Assembly (NCBI RefSeq): GCF_006064855.1
Contig: NZ_CP040753.1
Location: 992,001-1,056,000, forward strand
DNA: 64,000 bases
Reading direction: 5' to 3'
Source: Sulfitobacter sp. BSw21498
GTDB lineage: Bacteria > Pseudomonadota > Alphaproteobacteria > Rhodobacterales > Rhodobacteraceae
Positions 52,558 to 62,944 of this stretch are shown here, in pieces. The position numbers were made by a program, and so were the translations under genes. The notes under the pieces were generated by a model, which worked only from the letters and a program-made list of their open reading frames with translations, made no database searches and was not told the origin of the DNA. Every line of letters begins with the position of its first letter. Position 1 is the stretch's first letter.

Positions 52558-53484
52558 ATGCTCGATTCATTAAGCTCCGTTTGGGGCACCCTGCCCGATC
52601 CTTTGCGTAACCAGCTTGAGGGGTACGCCGTCGGGTTCTGGAGCGTGCTGCCGCAGCTTATTTTGTCGATCATCTTCCTTTGTTTTCTCTGGGCTGTCGT
52701 CCGCATTGTGCAGGCTATCGTGCCGGGCGTGCTGCGCCGCGCCCGTATGCGTCGGTCGCTTATCGATGTCATCATGATGCTGATTATCGTGGGGATGTGG
52801 CTGTTTGGCGTGTTGATCGCCGTTACAATCGCCTTTCCCACAATCACCCCCGGCAAGGCGCTGACTGCGTTGGGTGTGGGTGGCGTGGCCATCGGTTTTG
52901 CCTTTAAGGATGTGTTCGAGAACTTCCTAGCAGGGATCTTACTGCTCATCCGCGAACCTTTTTCTGTCGAGGATTACATTGAATGCGAGGGGTTCGAGGG
53001 GCAGGTCGAAGAAATCACGATCCGCGACACCCATGTGCGCCAGACCGATGGACAACTTGTCGTGGCCCCAAACGCGATGTTCTTTAAGAATCCCGTCACC
53101 ATCCGCACCGCCCGTGACGTGCGCCGGACCACTGTAATTTGCGGCGTGGCCTACGGCGAAGACGTAGACGCCGCGCGCGAGGTGATTGCCCAAGCGGTGC
53201 GCGGGGTGGACGCGGTGCGCGATGATGTGCGCGACGTTGAAATCTTTGCGCAGGAATTTGCCGACAGTTCGATCAACTTCGAGGTTACTTGGTGGACAGG
53301 CTCGCGGCCCATCGACATCCGCAGCAGCCGCGACAAAGTCGTCGCCGCCGTGAAACGGGCGCTGGATGACGCAGGAATCGAAATCCCCTTCCCCTATCGC
53401 ACCCTGACCTTTAACGAACCGCTACCGGTTCGGGACTATCGCGACCGCAAAGAAAGCGCAGAAGACACAAGCACCGACGGCTGA
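52558..53484 (+). CDS. small-conductance mechanosensitive channel (MscS family)
   Basis: This 308-residue protein has three N-terminal helices (near 30-55, 75-100, 100-120), with the pore helix ALTALGVGGVAIGFAFKDVFENFLAG that is the hallmark of MscS. The beta domain shows EGFEGQVEEITIRDTHVRQTDGQ, with a Pro-Asn-Ala (VVAPNAMF) turn, and a C-terminal alpha/beta domain follows. It would release solutes when the membrane is stretched by osmotic downshock. It follows the EmrE-type gene after 69 bp. Confidence 0.93.
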   Translation: MLDSLSSVWGTLPDPLRNQLEGYAVGFWSVLPQLILSIIFLCFLWAVVRIVQAIVPGVLRRARMRRSLIDVIMMLIIVGMWLFGVLIAVTIAFPTITPGKALTALGVGGVAIGFAFKDVFENFLAGILLLIREPFSVEDYIECEGFEGQVEEITIRDTHVRQTDGQLVVAPNAMFFKNPVTIRTARDVRRTTVICGVAYGEDVDAAREVIAQAVRGVDAVRDDVRDVEIFAQEFADSSINFEVTWWTGSRPIDIRSSRDKVVAAVKRALDDAGIEIPFPYRTLTFNEPLPVRDYRDRKESAEDTSTDG

Positions 53485-53588
53485 CATCCTTTAGGGCTAG
53501 CTTTCTGTGGCGTATCGCGTTAAGCGCTGCCCAAATGCTGCGGTGCGAGAGCGTGCGCGGCCCCCTCCCGTATCAAAGGCATACCCCA

Positions 53589-55406
53589 ATGGACATGCGA
53601 AATATCGCAATCATCGCTCACGTTGACCACGGCAAAACGACGCTGGTCGACGAGCTTCTGAAACAATCTGGCACCTATCGTGAAAACCAGGCGACGACCG
53701 AGCGCGCGATGGACAGCAACGATCTGGAGCGCGAGCGCGGCATCACGATCTTCGCAAAACCGACGTCGGTTGTTTGGAACAACACCCGTATCAACATCGT
53801 CGACACCCCCGGTCACGCCGACTTTGGTGGCGAAGTTGAACGCATCCTGTCGATGGTAGACGGAGTTGTCCTGCTCGTCGATGCCGCAGAAGGCCCGATG
53901 CCACAGACCAAATTTGTGACCTCCAAGGCGCTGAAACTGGGCCTGCGCCCTATCGTTGTGCTGAACAAAGTCGACAAGGCAGACGCCGAGCCTGACCGCG
54001 CGCTGGACGAATGCTTTGATCTGTTCGCCAGCCTTGATGCCACAGATGAACAGCTCGAATTCCCGCACATGTACGCCTCCGGTCGTTCCGGCTGGGCTGA
54101 TCTGGAGCTGGATGGCCCGCGCAAAGATCTTGACGCTTTGTTCAAACTGGTGCTCGAGCATGTTCCCGCGCCAAAGCAAATCGAAAACACTGACAAGCCG
54201 TTCACCATGCTTGCCACTACCCTTGGCGGTGACCCGTTCCTGGGCCGCTTGCTGACAGGTCGTGTTGAAACCGGCACGTTGAAAGCGGGCCAGAGCATCA
54301 AAGCCATGTCGCGCGACGGCACGCTGATCGAAAACTTCCGCTGCACCAAGATCCTAGCCTTCCGCGGGCTTGAGCAGACGGCCATCGAGCTGGCAGAGGC
54401 AGGCGACATCGTATCCATCGCCGGTATGTCCAAGGCAACAGTGGCCGATACGCTTGCCGAAACCTCAGTTTCCGAAGCAATACCGGCCCAGCCGATCGAT
54501 CCGCCCACCATCACCGTGACCTTCGGTATCAACGACAGCCCGTTGGCCGGTCGTGATGGCAAGAAAGTTCAGTCGCGCGTGATCCGCGAGCGCCTGATGA
54601 AGGAAGCCGAATCCAACGTTGCGATCAAGATTTCCGATACCCCGGGTGGCGACGCCTTTGAGGTTGCCGGTCGTGGCGAATTGCAAATGGGCGTTCTGAT
54701 CGAGAACATGCGCCGCGAAGGGTTCGAGCTTTCGATCTCCCGCCCGCAGGTTCTGTTCCAACAAATCGATGGCGTCCGCCACGAGCCTATCGAAGAAGCC
54801 ACCATTGACGTGGATGACGAATACTCTGGCGCGGTCATCGAAAAGATCACCGGCGTCCGCAAAGGCGAGCTGGTAGAGATGAAGCCCGCCGGTGCCGGTA
54901 AAACCCGCATCGTGGCCCATGTCCCATCGCGCGGCCTGATCGGTTACCACGGCGAATTCCTGACCGACACACGCGGTACAGGCGTCATCAACCGCGTCTT
55001 CCATTCCTGGGCACCGCACAAGGGCCCGATCCCGGGCCGTCGCGCTGGCGTTCTGATCTCGATGGAAAACGGTACCTCGGTGGCATTCGCCCTGTGGAAC
55101 CTTGAAGAGCGTGGCAGAATGATGATCGGCCCACAGGCCGACGTCTACACTGGCATGATCATTGGCGAACACAGCCGCGAGAACGATCTTGAAGTGAACC
55201 CGCTGAAAGGTAAGAAGCTGACCAACGTTCGCGCGTCGGGCACCGATGAAGCCGTTCGTCTGACCACACCCATCACGCTGAGCCTCGAAGAGGCCATCGC
55301 CTATATCGATGACGACGAACTGGTTGAAGTGACACCAAACGCTATCCGGCTGCGCAAGCGTTATCTGGACCCGCACGAGCGGAAGCGGATGGCGAAATCA
55401 GCTTAA
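53589..55406 (+). CDS. typA: ribosome-associated GTPase TypA/BipA
   Basis: This translational GTPase is linked to ribosome assembly and stress growth. G1 is AHVDHGKTT, the switch region RGITIF, G3 [14 protein letters not shown], and G4 NKVDK. The EF-G-like domains follow, with [16 protein letters not shown] and [10 protein letters not shown] near the C-terminus. I start at ATG 53589 (MDMRNIAII); an open frame to 53535 would add an unlikely N-terminus. It has 605 residues, the normal length. Confidence 0.96.
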   Translation: MDMRNIAIIAHVDHGKTTLVDELLKQSGTYRENQATTERAMDSNDLERERGITIFAKPTSVVWNNTRINIVDTPGHADFGGEVERILSMVDGVVLLVDAAEGPMPQTKFVTSKALKLGLRPIVVLNKVDKADAEPDRALDECFDLFASLDATDEQLEFPHMYASGRSGWADLELDGPRKDLDALFKLVLEHVPAPKQIENTDKPFTMLATTLGGDPFLGRLLTGRVETGTLKAGQSIKAMSRDGTLIENFRCTKILAFRGLEQTAIELAEAGDIVSIAGMSKATVADTLAETSVSEAIPAQPIDPPTITVTFGINDSPLAGRDGKKVQSRVIRERLMKEAESNVAIKISDTPGGDAFEVAGRGELQMGVLIENMRREGFELSISRPQVLFQQIDGVRHEPIEEATIDVDDEYSGAVIEKITGVRKGELVEMKPAGAGKTRIVAHVPSRGLIGYHGEFLTDTRGTGVINRVFHSWAPHKGPIPGRRAGVLISMENGTSVAFALWNLEERGRMMIGPQADVYTGMIIGEHSRENDLEVNPLKGKKLTNVRASGTDEAVRLTTPITLSLEEAIAYIDDDELVEVTPNAIRLRKRYLDPHERKRMAKSA

Positions 55407-55423
55407 GCTAAACGATCACTGGA

Positions 55424-55440
55424 CTGGGGCTTTGCCCCAG
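55424..55440. repeat. GCCCC-type short palindrome after typA
   Basis: CTGGGGC-TTT-GCCCCAG is a 7-bp stem with a 3-nt loop, followed by ACCCCAGGATTTA. Similar GGGGCTNTGCCCC...ACCCC elements are scattered in Roseobacter intergenic regions as I recall, so this may be a copy of a dispersed repeat. Only one is recognised in this window. Confidence 0.4.
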
Positions 55441-55467
55441 ACCCCAGGATTTAATACCATTTGGAAA

Positions 55468-55495
55468 GCGGGGCTGTTTCGGCCCTGCTTTTTTT
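55468..55495 (+). terminator. intrinsic terminator of typA
   Basis: GCGGGGC at 55468-55474 pairs with GCCCTGC at 55482-55488 (7 bp, one G-T pair) around a 7-nt loop, followed by seven T. Confidence 0.85.
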
Positions 55496-55573
55496 ATGTC
55501 TAGCGATGTTGGGGGGAGATTTGGTGTGGTCGGCGGCCCGGTTTGGCCCGCCGACAGAGGTTCAACCTAGGCT

Positions 55574-55861
55574 TTAGCCGTCGATTTCGACGACCATCAG
55601 TTCGCGTTCTGAGGCATCTTTGGCATGGCTCAGCGCCTCTTGGTAGGCGTCGGAGTTATAGCAGTCCACCGCATCTTCGACCGACGCAAAACGGGCCACG
55701 ACGTTGCGCGGGCGCTCTTTGCCTTCGAGCTGGACGAACCGGCCACCACGGGCCAGAAAGCTGCCGCCATGCGCCGCGATAGCGGGGCCAGCGAGCTTGG
55801 CATATTTACCATAGGCGTCTTCATCAGTGACGGTGACATGAGCGATCCAGAGAGCAGGCAT
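55574..55861 (-). CDS. DUF1330 family protein
   Basis: This 95-residue protein (MPALWIAHVTVTDEDAYGKYAKLA) fits the DUF1330 family of small ferredoxin-like dimeric proteins, with RFVQLEGKERPRNVV and ARFASVEDAVDCYNSDAYQ. Function is unknown. It starts 5 bp after the alaS stop and is probably expressed with it. Confidence 0.88.
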   Translation of the reverse strand: MPALWIAHVTVTDEDAYGKYAKLAGPAIAAHGGSFLARGGRFVQLEGKERPRNVVARFASVEDAVDCYNSDAYQEALSHAKDASERELMVVEIDG

Positions 55862-55866
55862 GGGGT

Positions 55867-58527
55867 TTATCCTTTCAGAACATTTTCAGCCGCGGCAATC
55901 GCTGCCTCGGCGTTTGCGATATCTTTCGCGCCACCCTGAGCCATCTCAGGACGGCCACCGCCACCTTTGCCACCCAGTTCGGCAACGACTGTCTTGACGA
56001 TATCCACCGCCGACAGCGTGGCGGCCAAATCGGCAGTGACACCCGCAGCAACGGCGGCTTTACCATCGGCATCAGCGATCAGTAGGACTGCGCCCGACCC
56101 GAGCTTCGCCTTGTGTTCGTCGATGAGCGCAGGAAGATCCTTGCCCGTCACACCATTGAGAACCTGAGCGATAAACTTGATCCCGCCCACGTCGCGCGGG
56201 GCCGCAGCGCCCGCGTTTCCGCCGCCGGACATGGCCAACTCACGGCGCAGTTGTGCGACCTCATTGGCGAGCGCACGGCGTTCGTCAAGCAGCGCGCGCA
56301 CACGGTCCGGCACATCCACGGTGGAAGTCTTGAGCTCAGCTGCAACGCGCGACAGGGCGGTTTCCTGAGTGCGCAGCCATTTCAACGCCTCGGTCCCGGT
56401 CAACGCCTCGATCCGGCGAATGCCCGAGCTGCTGGAGCTGTCGCCGAGCAGAACAAATGCCCCGATGTCGCCGGTCTGGCGCACATGGGTACCGCCGCAA
56501 AGTTCGAGCGAATAGGTCTGCTTGTCCACGCCTTTGCCCGATCCGGCCTCTCGGCCCATTGAGACAACGCGAACCTCATCGCCGTATTTCTCGCCGAAGA
56601 GAGCCTGTGCACCCATCTCGCGGGCGTCGTCTGGGGTCATGATCCGTGTCTCAACGCCGGTGTTCTGACGGATAAAGCTATTCACCTCATCCTCGACGGC
56701 GGCCAGCTGATCCGCTGTCATCGGGTGGTTGTGGCTGTAATCAAAGCGCAAACGGTCTGCCGCATTCAGCGAGCCACGCTGCATGACGTGATCCCCAAGC
56801 GTGTTGCGCAACGCTTCGTTCAGCAGGTGGGTGGCAGAGTGGTTCGCACGGATCGATGTCCGACGTGCGTGATCAACATCCAGCACCGCAGCCTGAGAGG
56901 TTTTTATCGTTCCCTCGGTCACCTCGCCGATATGGATAAACACGCCAGCCGTCTTGCGGGTGTCAGTCACAGTGACCAAGCCGCTGTCGGTTTTGATCGT
57001 GCCGGTGTCCCCGACCTGACCGCCGCTTTCGGCGTAAAACGGTGTTTGGTTCAGCGCGATTTGAACGCTGTCACCCTGTTTGACCTCGGTGACCTGCGTC
57101 CCGTCCTGAATCAAGGCGGCAATCTGCCCTTCGGCGGTTTCGGTGTCATAGCCCAAAAAGTCGGTGGTGCCGGATTTCTCGGCGACGTCGAACCAAACGG
57201 TCGCATCCGCCGCTTCGCCCGAGCCGGACCACGCCGCGCGTGCTTTGGCCTTTTGCGCATCCATCGCAGCATTGAAGCCGTCCAAATCGACCTTGCGATC
57301 CTGTTCGCGTAGGGCGTCCTGCGTCAGGTCGACTGGGAAGCCATAGGTATCATAAAGCTTGAACGCGGCCTCGCCGGACAGTTCGGCACCGGCGGGCAGG
57401 CCTTTCAATTCGTCGTCCAACAGCTTTAGGCCGCGGTCCAGCGTCTGCTTGAAACGGGTTTCTTCAAGCAAGAGCGTTTCTGTGATCAGCGACTGGGCCT
57501 GCCCCAATTCGGGGTAGGCCCCACCCATCTGGCGCACAAGTTCCGGTACAAGGCGGTGCATCAGCGGGTCTTTCAGACCGAGAAGATGCGCGTGACGCAT
57601 GGCGCGGCGCATGATCCGCCGGAGCACATAGCCACGTCCGTCATTCGAAGGCATCACCCCGTCCGCGATCAGGAAGGACGTCGAACGCAGGTGATCCGCG
57701 ATCACACGGTGGTGCGTTTTGCCCGGACCGTCGGGGTCTGAGTTGGAGGCATTTGCGCTCGCCTCGATCAAGTTGCGCATCAGGTCGGTCGCATAGTTGT
57801 CGTTGGTGCCTTGCAGCAACGCCGCAACCCGTTCGATCCCCATGCCCGTGTCGATGGATTGGTTCGGCAATGCCTTGCGGCTGCCATCCTCGAACTGTTC
57901 GTATTGCATGAATACGAGGTTCCAAATCTCGACAAACCGGTCACCGTCTTCCTCGGGGGAGCCGGGAGGGCCGCCCCAAATGTGATCGCCATGATCGTAG
58001 AAAATCTCGGAGCATGGGCCGCAAGGGCCTGTGGGACCCATCATCCAAAAGTTATCATCCGTCGCGATGCGGATGATCCGGTCGTCGGGCAAGCCCGCGA
58101 CTTTCTTCCAGATCTCTGCGGCTTCATCATCCGTATGATAGATGGTGACATAAAGCCGGTTTGGGTCGATGCCCAGTTCCTTGGTGATTAGCTCCCAGGA
58201 AAAGGCGATAGCTTCGGCTTTGAAATAGTCACCGAAGCTGAAGTTGCCCAACATTTCAAAGAACGTATGGTGCCGCGCGGTATAGCCGACGTTATCCAGA
58301 TCATTGTGTTTGCCCCCGGCGCGCACGCATTTTTGCGCGGTCGTCGCACGAGAATAGTCGCGGGTTTCAACGCCGGTGAACAGGTTCTTGAACTGCACCA
58401 TACCCGAATTCGCGAACATCAATGTAGGATCGTTCCGTGGCACCAGCGGGCTGGACGGCTGGATCGAGTGACCCTGCTTTTCAAAATAACCAAGGAAGGT
58501 TGAGCGAATATCGTTGAGCGTCTTCAT
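55867..58527 (-). CDS. alaS: alanyl-tRNA synthetase
   Basis: This enzyme charges tRNA-Ala. The N-terminal class II catalytic core has [13 protein letters not shown] and [17 protein letters not shown]; the editing domain has [12 protein letters not shown] and CGGTHV with zinc-type ligands; and the C-terminal C-Ala domain is rich in Gly/Ala ([15 protein letters not shown]). From ATG 58527 it has 886 residues; an extension to 58557 is unlikely. It lies 134 bp downstream of recA on the same strand, behind a terminator. Confidence 0.97.
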   Translation of the reverse strand: MKTLNDIRSTFLGYFEKQGHSIQPSSPLVPRNDPTLMFANSGMVQFKNLFTGVETRDYSRATTAQKCVRAGGKHNDLDNVGYTARHHTFFEMLGNFSFGDYFKAEAIAFSWELITKELGIDPNRLYVTIYHTDDEAAEIWKKVAGLPDDRIIRIATDDNFWMMGPTGPCGPCSEIFYDHGDHIWGGPPGSPEEDGDRFVEIWNLVFMQYEQFEDGSRKALPNQSIDTGMGIERVAALLQGTNDNYATDLMRNLIEASANASNSDPDGPGKTHHRVIADHLRSTSFLIADGVMPSNDGRGYVLRRIMRRAMRHAHLLGLKDPLMHRLVPELVRQMGGAYPELGQAQSLITETLLLEETRFKQTLDRGLKLLDDELKGLPAGAELSGEAAFKLYDTYGFPVDLTQDALREQDRKVDLDGFNAAMDAQKAKARAAWSGSGEAADATVWFDVAEKSGTTDFLGYDTETAEGQIAALIQDGTQVTEVKQGDSVQIALNQTPFYAESGGQVGDTGTIKTDSGLVTVTDTRKTAGVFIHIGEVTEGTIKTSQAAVLDVDHARRTSIRANHSATHLLNEALRNTLGDHVMQRGSLNAADRLRFDYSHNHPMTADQLAAVEDEVNSFIRQNTGVETRIMTPDDAREMGAQALFGEKYGDEVRVVSMGREAGSGKGVDKQTYSLELCGGTHVRQTGDIGAFVLLGDSSSSSGIRRIEALTGTEALKWLRTQETALSRVAAELKTSTVDVPDRVRALLDERRALANEVAQLRRELAMSGGGNAGAAAPRDVGGIKFIAQVLNGVTGKDLPALIDEHKAKLGSGAVLLIADADGKAAVAAGVTADLAATLSAVDIVKTVVAELGGKGGGGRPEMAQGGAKDIANAEAAIAAAENVLKG

Positions 58528-58608
58528 ATGCGGGGCCTTTCGAGGGGCAAAAAACAATTACCTTCGAATACCTGCGTGACAGACCACTGTCCACAGGCAG
58601 CCCCCACG

Positions 58609-58639
58609 AAAAAAGGCGCGCCACTGGGGCACGCCTTTT
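58609..58639 (-). terminator. intrinsic terminator of recA
   Basis: On the minus strand AAAAGGCG-T-GCC and GGC-G-CGCCTTTT form an 8+3-bp stem with one mismatch and a 5-nt loop, ending in a run of six T. It lies 22 bp after the recA stop and ahead of alaS. Confidence 0.85.
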
Positions 58640-58661
58640 CTAATCATCTGCGGTGAAAGCG

Positions 58662-59732
58662 TTACGCTTCTAGAATGTCCGCGTCATCGCTGCCAGAACC
58701 AGCAAAATCCAGCCCATGAGCGGCGCGGATCTTGTCCTCGATCTCATTGGCCATGGCGATGTTCTCTTTCAGGAAGGTCTTGGCATTCTCACGCCCCTGC
58801 CCGATCCGTTCGTCGCCATAGCTGAACCACGAGCCCGATTTATCGACCACGCCGGCCTTGACCCCCAGATCCAACAGTTCGCCCATCTTAGAGATGCCTT
58901 CCCCGTACATGATGTCGAATTCGACCTGCTTGAACGGCGCCGCGACCTTGTTCTTGACGACTTTGACCCGTGTGGCGTTGCCGACCACTTCGTCGCGATC
59001 TTTCAGCGCGCCGATGCGGCGAATATCCAGACGGACGGAGGAATAGAATTTGAGCGCGTTGCCGCCCGTTGTCGTTTCCGGCGAGCCAAACATAACGCCG
59101 ATCTTCATCCGGATCTGATTAATAAAGATCACCATACAGTTGGACCGCGAGATCGAACCGGTGAGCTTGCGCATCGCTTGGCTCATCAGGCGGGCCTGAA
59201 CCCCAACCGAGCTGTCGCCCATGTCGCCTTCCAGCTCGGACTTCGGGGTCAGCGCAGCGACGGAATCGACCACCACCATGTTCACCGCACCGGACCGTAC
59301 CAGCGTATCGGTAATCTCGAGCGCCTGTTCACCAGTGTCGGGCTGGGAAATCAGCAACTCGTCAATATCGACGCCCAGTTTGCGCGCGTATTGGGGGTCA
59401 AGCGCGTGTTCAGCGTCCACAAAGGCACAAACGCCGCCGTTTTTCTGCTGCTCTGCGACGCAGTGCAAGGTGAGCGTCGTTTTACCCGAAGATTCCGGGC
59501 CATAAATCTCGATGATCCGCCCCATAGGCAAACCGCCAATGCCAAGCGCAATGTCCAGGCCCAAAGACCCGGTCGAGCTTGCCGTGATGTCCTGAATGGC
59601 CCCTTCGGCCCCAAGTTTCATGATCGACCCCTTACCGAACTGGCGTTCAATCTGTGCCAGTGCGCTGTCTAGGGCCTTTTGCTTTTCAGCTTGTTTCTTG
59701 TTGTCCATAGTCAAAAGATCTGCCGTTGCCAT
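58662..59732 (-). CDS. recA: recombinase RecA
   Basis: This is the strand-exchange ATPase that also triggers LexA self-cleavage. Walker A is [10 protein letters not shown], Walker B near VVVDSVAAL, and the L2 loop [20 protein letters not shown]; the C-terminus is acidic ([10 protein letters not shown]). At 356 residues it is normal. The start at 59732 has AGAGGA upstream. An SOS box lies 68 bp upstream. Confidence 0.98.
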   Translation of the reverse strand: MATADLLTMDNKKQAEKQKALDSALAQIERQFGKGSIMKLGAEGAIQDITASSTGSLGLDIALGIGGLPMGRIIEIYGPESSGKTTLTLHCVAEQQKNGGVCAFVDAEHALDPQYARKLGVDIDELLISQPDTGEQALEITDTLVRSGAVNMVVVDSVAALTPKSELEGDMGDSSVGVQARLMSQAMRKLTGSISRSNCMVIFINQIRMKIGVMFGSPETTTGGNALKFYSSVRLDIRRIGALKDRDEVVGNATRVKVVKNKVAAPFKQVEFDIMYGEGISKMGELLDLGVKAGVVDKSGSWFSYGDERIGQGRENAKTFLKENIAMANEIEDKIRAAHGLDFAGSGSDDADILEA

Positions 59733-59799
59733 GATAGGTTATCCTCTTACTGTCACAGTGGTCTGCAAGCCGCAATCATCATGCCCCGACCATCTTGAT

Positions 59800-59814
59800 G
59801 TTCTTTGTATGTTC
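59800..59814 (-). promoter_or_regulatory. LexA (SOS) box of recA
   Basis: GTTC-TTTGTAT-GTTC at 59800-59814 (GAAC-N7-GAAC on the recA strand) is the exact GTTC-N7-GTTC direct repeat used by alphaproteobacterial LexA. It lies 68 bp before the recA start. Upstream, 59815-59938 is AT-rich. Confidence 0.85.
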
Positions 59815-59938
59815 CATATGAGACTAAAATGAGAACATTACAACGTGTTTGTTTCCCCTTTCATCTATTTCGCGAACTGATTAACATTCTATTGATATGC
59901 TGGATTATTTATTTTCTTGACCAAAGGTATTCTTTCAA

Positions 59939-60532
59939 GTGCTTGTTTTCTTTAAAGAACGCCTTGCTTTTTTGTCGGTCCCCAAGACCGGTACAACTGC
60001 CTATGAAACCGCGCTCGCACCCCGCGCCGATATGGTCATATCTGAGCCGCCGATGCTGAAACATGCGCCGGTCTATCGTTACAATCGGTTTATCCGCCCC
60101 ATGTTTCTGAAGGTCTGTGACGCAGAACTGGAACTGATGGCGGTCATGCGCGAGCCGATCAGCTGGCTGGGCAGCTGGTATCGCTATCGCCGGCGCCCCT
60201 TCATGCAGGGCAAGCCAAATGCAACCTTCGACGTCAGTTTTGACGAGTTCATCCTCGCCTATATGAAGGGCAAGAAACCGGGGTTCGCCGATGTGGGGAG
60301 CCAGTCAAATTTTCTGGCGTCTCAGCCGAATGGGACAGGAATAACCCACTATTTCAAATACGAAAATCAGGATCGGCTAAAGTCCTTTCTTGAGCAACGG
60401 CTCGAGGTGAAGCTGGACCTGAAGTCCGAGAATGTCTCTCCTCAAATGGATTTGCATCTATCACATGACGTAGAGCAACGGTTCAGGCGTAAGTTCGAAC
60501 AGGAGTTTGCGCTCTACGACTCGATTTCGTGA
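59939..60532 (+). CDS. small sulfotransferase-family protein
   Basis: The 197-residue protein has VPKTGTTAYETAL near the N-terminus, matching the PAPS 5'-phosphosulfate loop of sulfotransferases, and MREPISWLGSWYRYRRRP in the position of the 3'-phosphate-binding motif. It is shorter than most and may act on glycans or lipids. The start is GTG at 59939, with AAAGG 11 bases upstream. The 5' region is AT-rich, and it is an unlinked gene between recA and cckA, so it may have been acquired. Confidence 0.78.
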   Translation: MLVFFKERLAFLSVPKTGTTAYETALAPRADMVISEPPMLKHAPVYRYNRFIRPMFLKVCDAELELMAVMREPISWLGSWYRYRRRPFMQGKPNATFDVSFDEFILAYMKGKKPGFADVGSQSNFLASQPNGTGITHYFKYENQDRLKSFLEQRLEVKLDLKSENVSPQMDLHLSHDVEQRFRRKFEQEFALYDSIS

Positions 60533-60544
60533 AAAAGCGATAGC

Positions 60545-62863
60545 TTACTGCATCTGACTGTTCACGGTATTGGTCAGCTCTGTCAGAGAAAACGGCTTAG
60601 GCAGAAACACCGAATTCGGTATCGTCATCTGCGCGTCCCCAAAGCTGTCTTCGGCGTAGCCTGATACAAAGACGACCGGCACACCCGGTCGTTCTTTCAG
60701 CGCTTCGCGTACCCAGGTCGGGCCATCCATTCCGGGCATGATCACATCAGTCACAAACACATCAACGGTCAGCGCCTCATCCTCGAGGGTCTTTAGCGCC
60801 ATTTCCGCTGAATCCGCTTCCAGCACGGTATATCCGCGCATGCGCAGTGCGCGGCTTGCAAAAGCGCGTACAGGCGCTTCGTCTTCGACAAGCAAAATGG
60901 TACCATCATCCCGTTTGCCCCCTGTAAGAGGCAGAGGCTCTTTCAGCGGCTTCGGCGGGTCGATTGCCTTGGTTTGGCAAGGGAAAAAAAGGGTGAATAT
61001 TGTGCCTTTCCCCACCACGCTATCAATAAAGATATAGCCGCCAGACTGCTTGACGATACCGTATGCCGTCGACAGCCCCAGCCCAGTCCCCTCGCCCGTG
61101 CGTTTGGTTGTGTAGAAGGGCTCAAAAACTTTCTGCAAACGGTCCGGCGCAATGCCTTCACCTTCGTCCGCGACCCGTACCGTCACATATTTTCCCGCCG
61201 GCACCGTCACCCGATCGCGGGTCAAAGGCTCAATAAGCTGGGTATTTTCAGTCGTTACCTTGATTTCCCCGCCCGCCGGCATCGCATCGCGGGCGTTGAC
61301 GATCAGGTTCATCAACACCTGCTCGAGCTGTCTTTTGTCAGCTCTGATCGGCTGCAAAATGGGATCGTGGCTTAGCGTCAAGGTCACCGTTTCACCAACG
61401 AGGCGGTTCAGCAAATGAGTAAGATCGGCCAACGTATCGCGCATATTCACGGTTTCAGGGCGCAGCGTCTGTTTGCGCGAAAACGCGAGCAGTTGCCCTA
61501 CCAGCGCGGCCGCGCGGTTCGCGTTTTGGTCGATTTGAACCAGATCACTATAGTCGCGGTCGCTTGGGTCATGTCTAAGCAACAGCAGATCACAATGTCC
61601 TGAAATTGCAGTAAGCAGATTGTTAAAATCATGCGCCACGCCACCGGCGAGCTGGCCAATTGCCTGCATCTTCTGGCTTTGGGTAAACTGCGCTTCAAGC
61701 GACTTTAGCTCTGTCGCATCGTGAAGGACGGCGATCAGCGCCGGCGTTCCGCCTTCGGAGATCAGGCTCAGACGCACCTGAACGAATATCTCTTTGTCAC
61801 TCCGCTTTAGTCGCAAAAATTCGGGCTTTTGCAGCAGACGCCCATCAATCGTGTCTTGTAACCAGCCTCCGATTGAACGGCCTAACCCCTCCATAAGGTC
61901 TGACAGGGCGGTCCCCTTCAGCAATTCTGCCCCAACCAGACATTGCGCGGGGTCATTGAAGGATACTACCTCTCCTCCCGGGGCCACCTTTATCAGCGGA
62001 ATTGGAAGCTGCTGGAGCGCCGACCACCCGACTTCCTTGTACCCGTCGTCACCATGCGGCAGGAAATACAGCGCTCGCCGATTGGCCGACGCCGGCACCT
62101 CGGTGATCGTCATACACAGGGGCCCCGTCGCCGTCTGCACCGTCACCATTTTTCCCGTGCTAGATGGCAGCGCCCCGATGATCTGGCTAAGCGCGGTCAC
62201 ACGCTTGCCCACCATTGCGCGCGCGGCGGCATTCATGAACAAAATGACGTCTGTCTGACTAACCATCACCATCGGCAACGCATAGCCTTTGGTGCCGGCA
62301 ACCGCATCGCTTACGCCATACAGTGTTTCAAGCCGCCACAGCAGATCCTCGCCAACGCGGTGGACCGACAAACGCATGGTGCCGTCCCGTGTGGTGATGT
62401 CGTCCTTTGCGGCGCCTGTATCGGAAGCCCGCAGAGCCAACCGTGCAGTCAGCGCAACGGGATCGGCAAAAAGCGTCACAAAAAGATCTGATACCTGCGC
62501 CGGCGTGGGCCGGTTAAACGTTTCTATTGCAGCGGGGTTTTGCGTGATGATCGCGCCAGCTACGGTGGTCAAAACGCAGGGGTGCGGGTCTTCGGCAATC
62601 GTTGCCGTAGCGGCGCTACGGTGCCTTTTTTTCTGGCTCTGGCGCAGCGCCGCATCGACGCATTTAACAAACACTGCGATCGCCACCGTGGCACTGGTGG
62701 CCTGTAACACCATCGCAAGAGAGCGCGCGGGGGCGATGAGACTTAGAAGGGCGGCGGAAACGACAAAAGCTAAAAGCAATAGCGGACGTTTACCAAGAAA
62801 TATTTCACGAACCGCACCATATTCCGCCAACACATTCTCCCCGACCTGTGGAACCAAGTCCAT
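60545..62863 (-). CDS. cckA: hybrid sensor histidine kinase CckA
   Basis: This is the top of the CckA-ChpT-CtrA phosphorelay that sets cell-cycle, motility and gene-transfer-agent programmes in alphaproteobacteria. The 772 residues have two N-terminal membrane helices (about 28-45 and 48-68) and PAS-like domains (about 110-370). The HisKA motif is [14 protein letters not shown], the ATPase has [14 protein letters not shown] and [15 protein letters not shown], and the C-terminal receiver has LVEDEAPVR and [11 protein letters not shown] with the phosphoacceptor Asp. A CtrA-type site sits upstream at 62879. Confidence 0.94.
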   Translation of the reverse strand: MDLVPQVGENVLAEYGAVREIFLGKRPLLLLAFVVSAALLSLIAPARSLAMVLQATSATVAIAVFVKCVDAALRQSQKKRHRSAATATIAEDPHPCVLTTVAGAIITQNPAAIETFNRPTPAQVSDLFVTLFADPVALTARLALRASDTGAAKDDITTRDGTMRLSVHRVGEDLLWRLETLYGVSDAVAGTKGYALPMVMVSQTDVILFMNAAARAMVGKRVTALSQIIGALPSSTGKMVTVQTATGPLCMTITEVPASANRRALYFLPHGDDGYKEVGWSALQQLPIPLIKVAPGGEVVSFNDPAQCLVGAELLKGTALSDLMEGLGRSIGGWLQDTIDGRLLQKPEFLRLKRSDKEIFVQVRLSLISEGGTPALIAVLHDATELKSLEAQFTQSQKMQAIGQLAGGVAHDFNNLLTAISGHCDLLLLRHDPSDRDYSDLVQIDQNANRAAALVGQLLAFSRKQTLRPETVNMRDTLADLTHLLNRLVGETVTLTLSHDPILQPIRADKRQLEQVLMNLIVNARDAMPAGGEIKVTTENTQLIEPLTRDRVTVPAGKYVTVRVADEGEGIAPDRLQKVFEPFYTTKRTGEGTGLGLSTAYGIVKQSGGYIFIDSVVGKGTIFTLFFPCQTKAIDPPKPLKEPLPLTGGKRDDGTILLVEDEAPVRAFASRALRMRGYTVLEADSAEMALKTLEDEALTVDVFVTDVIMPGMDGPTWVREALKERPGVPVVFVSGYAEDSFGDAQMTIPNSVFLPKPFSLTELTNTVNSQMQ

Positions 62864-62878
62864 TTAGGCGTATGAAGG

Positions 62879-62893
62879 TTAATGTGCTGTTAA
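62879..62893 (-). promoter_or_regulatory. CtrA-type site upstream of cckA
   Basis: TTAA-TGTGCTG-TTAA matches the CtrA consensus TTAA-N7-TTAA exactly and is 16 bp upstream of the cckA ATG. If cckA has a short leader, this lies at its promoter. The small gap to rsmB (62945) also holds the inverted repeat TTAAAC-AC-GTTTAA across the rsmB stop. Confidence 0.55.
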
Positions 62894-62944
62894 TTCGCGA
62901 TCAGGTCAAAGAAAATGACACTCAAAAGTTGAGTTTAAATTATC

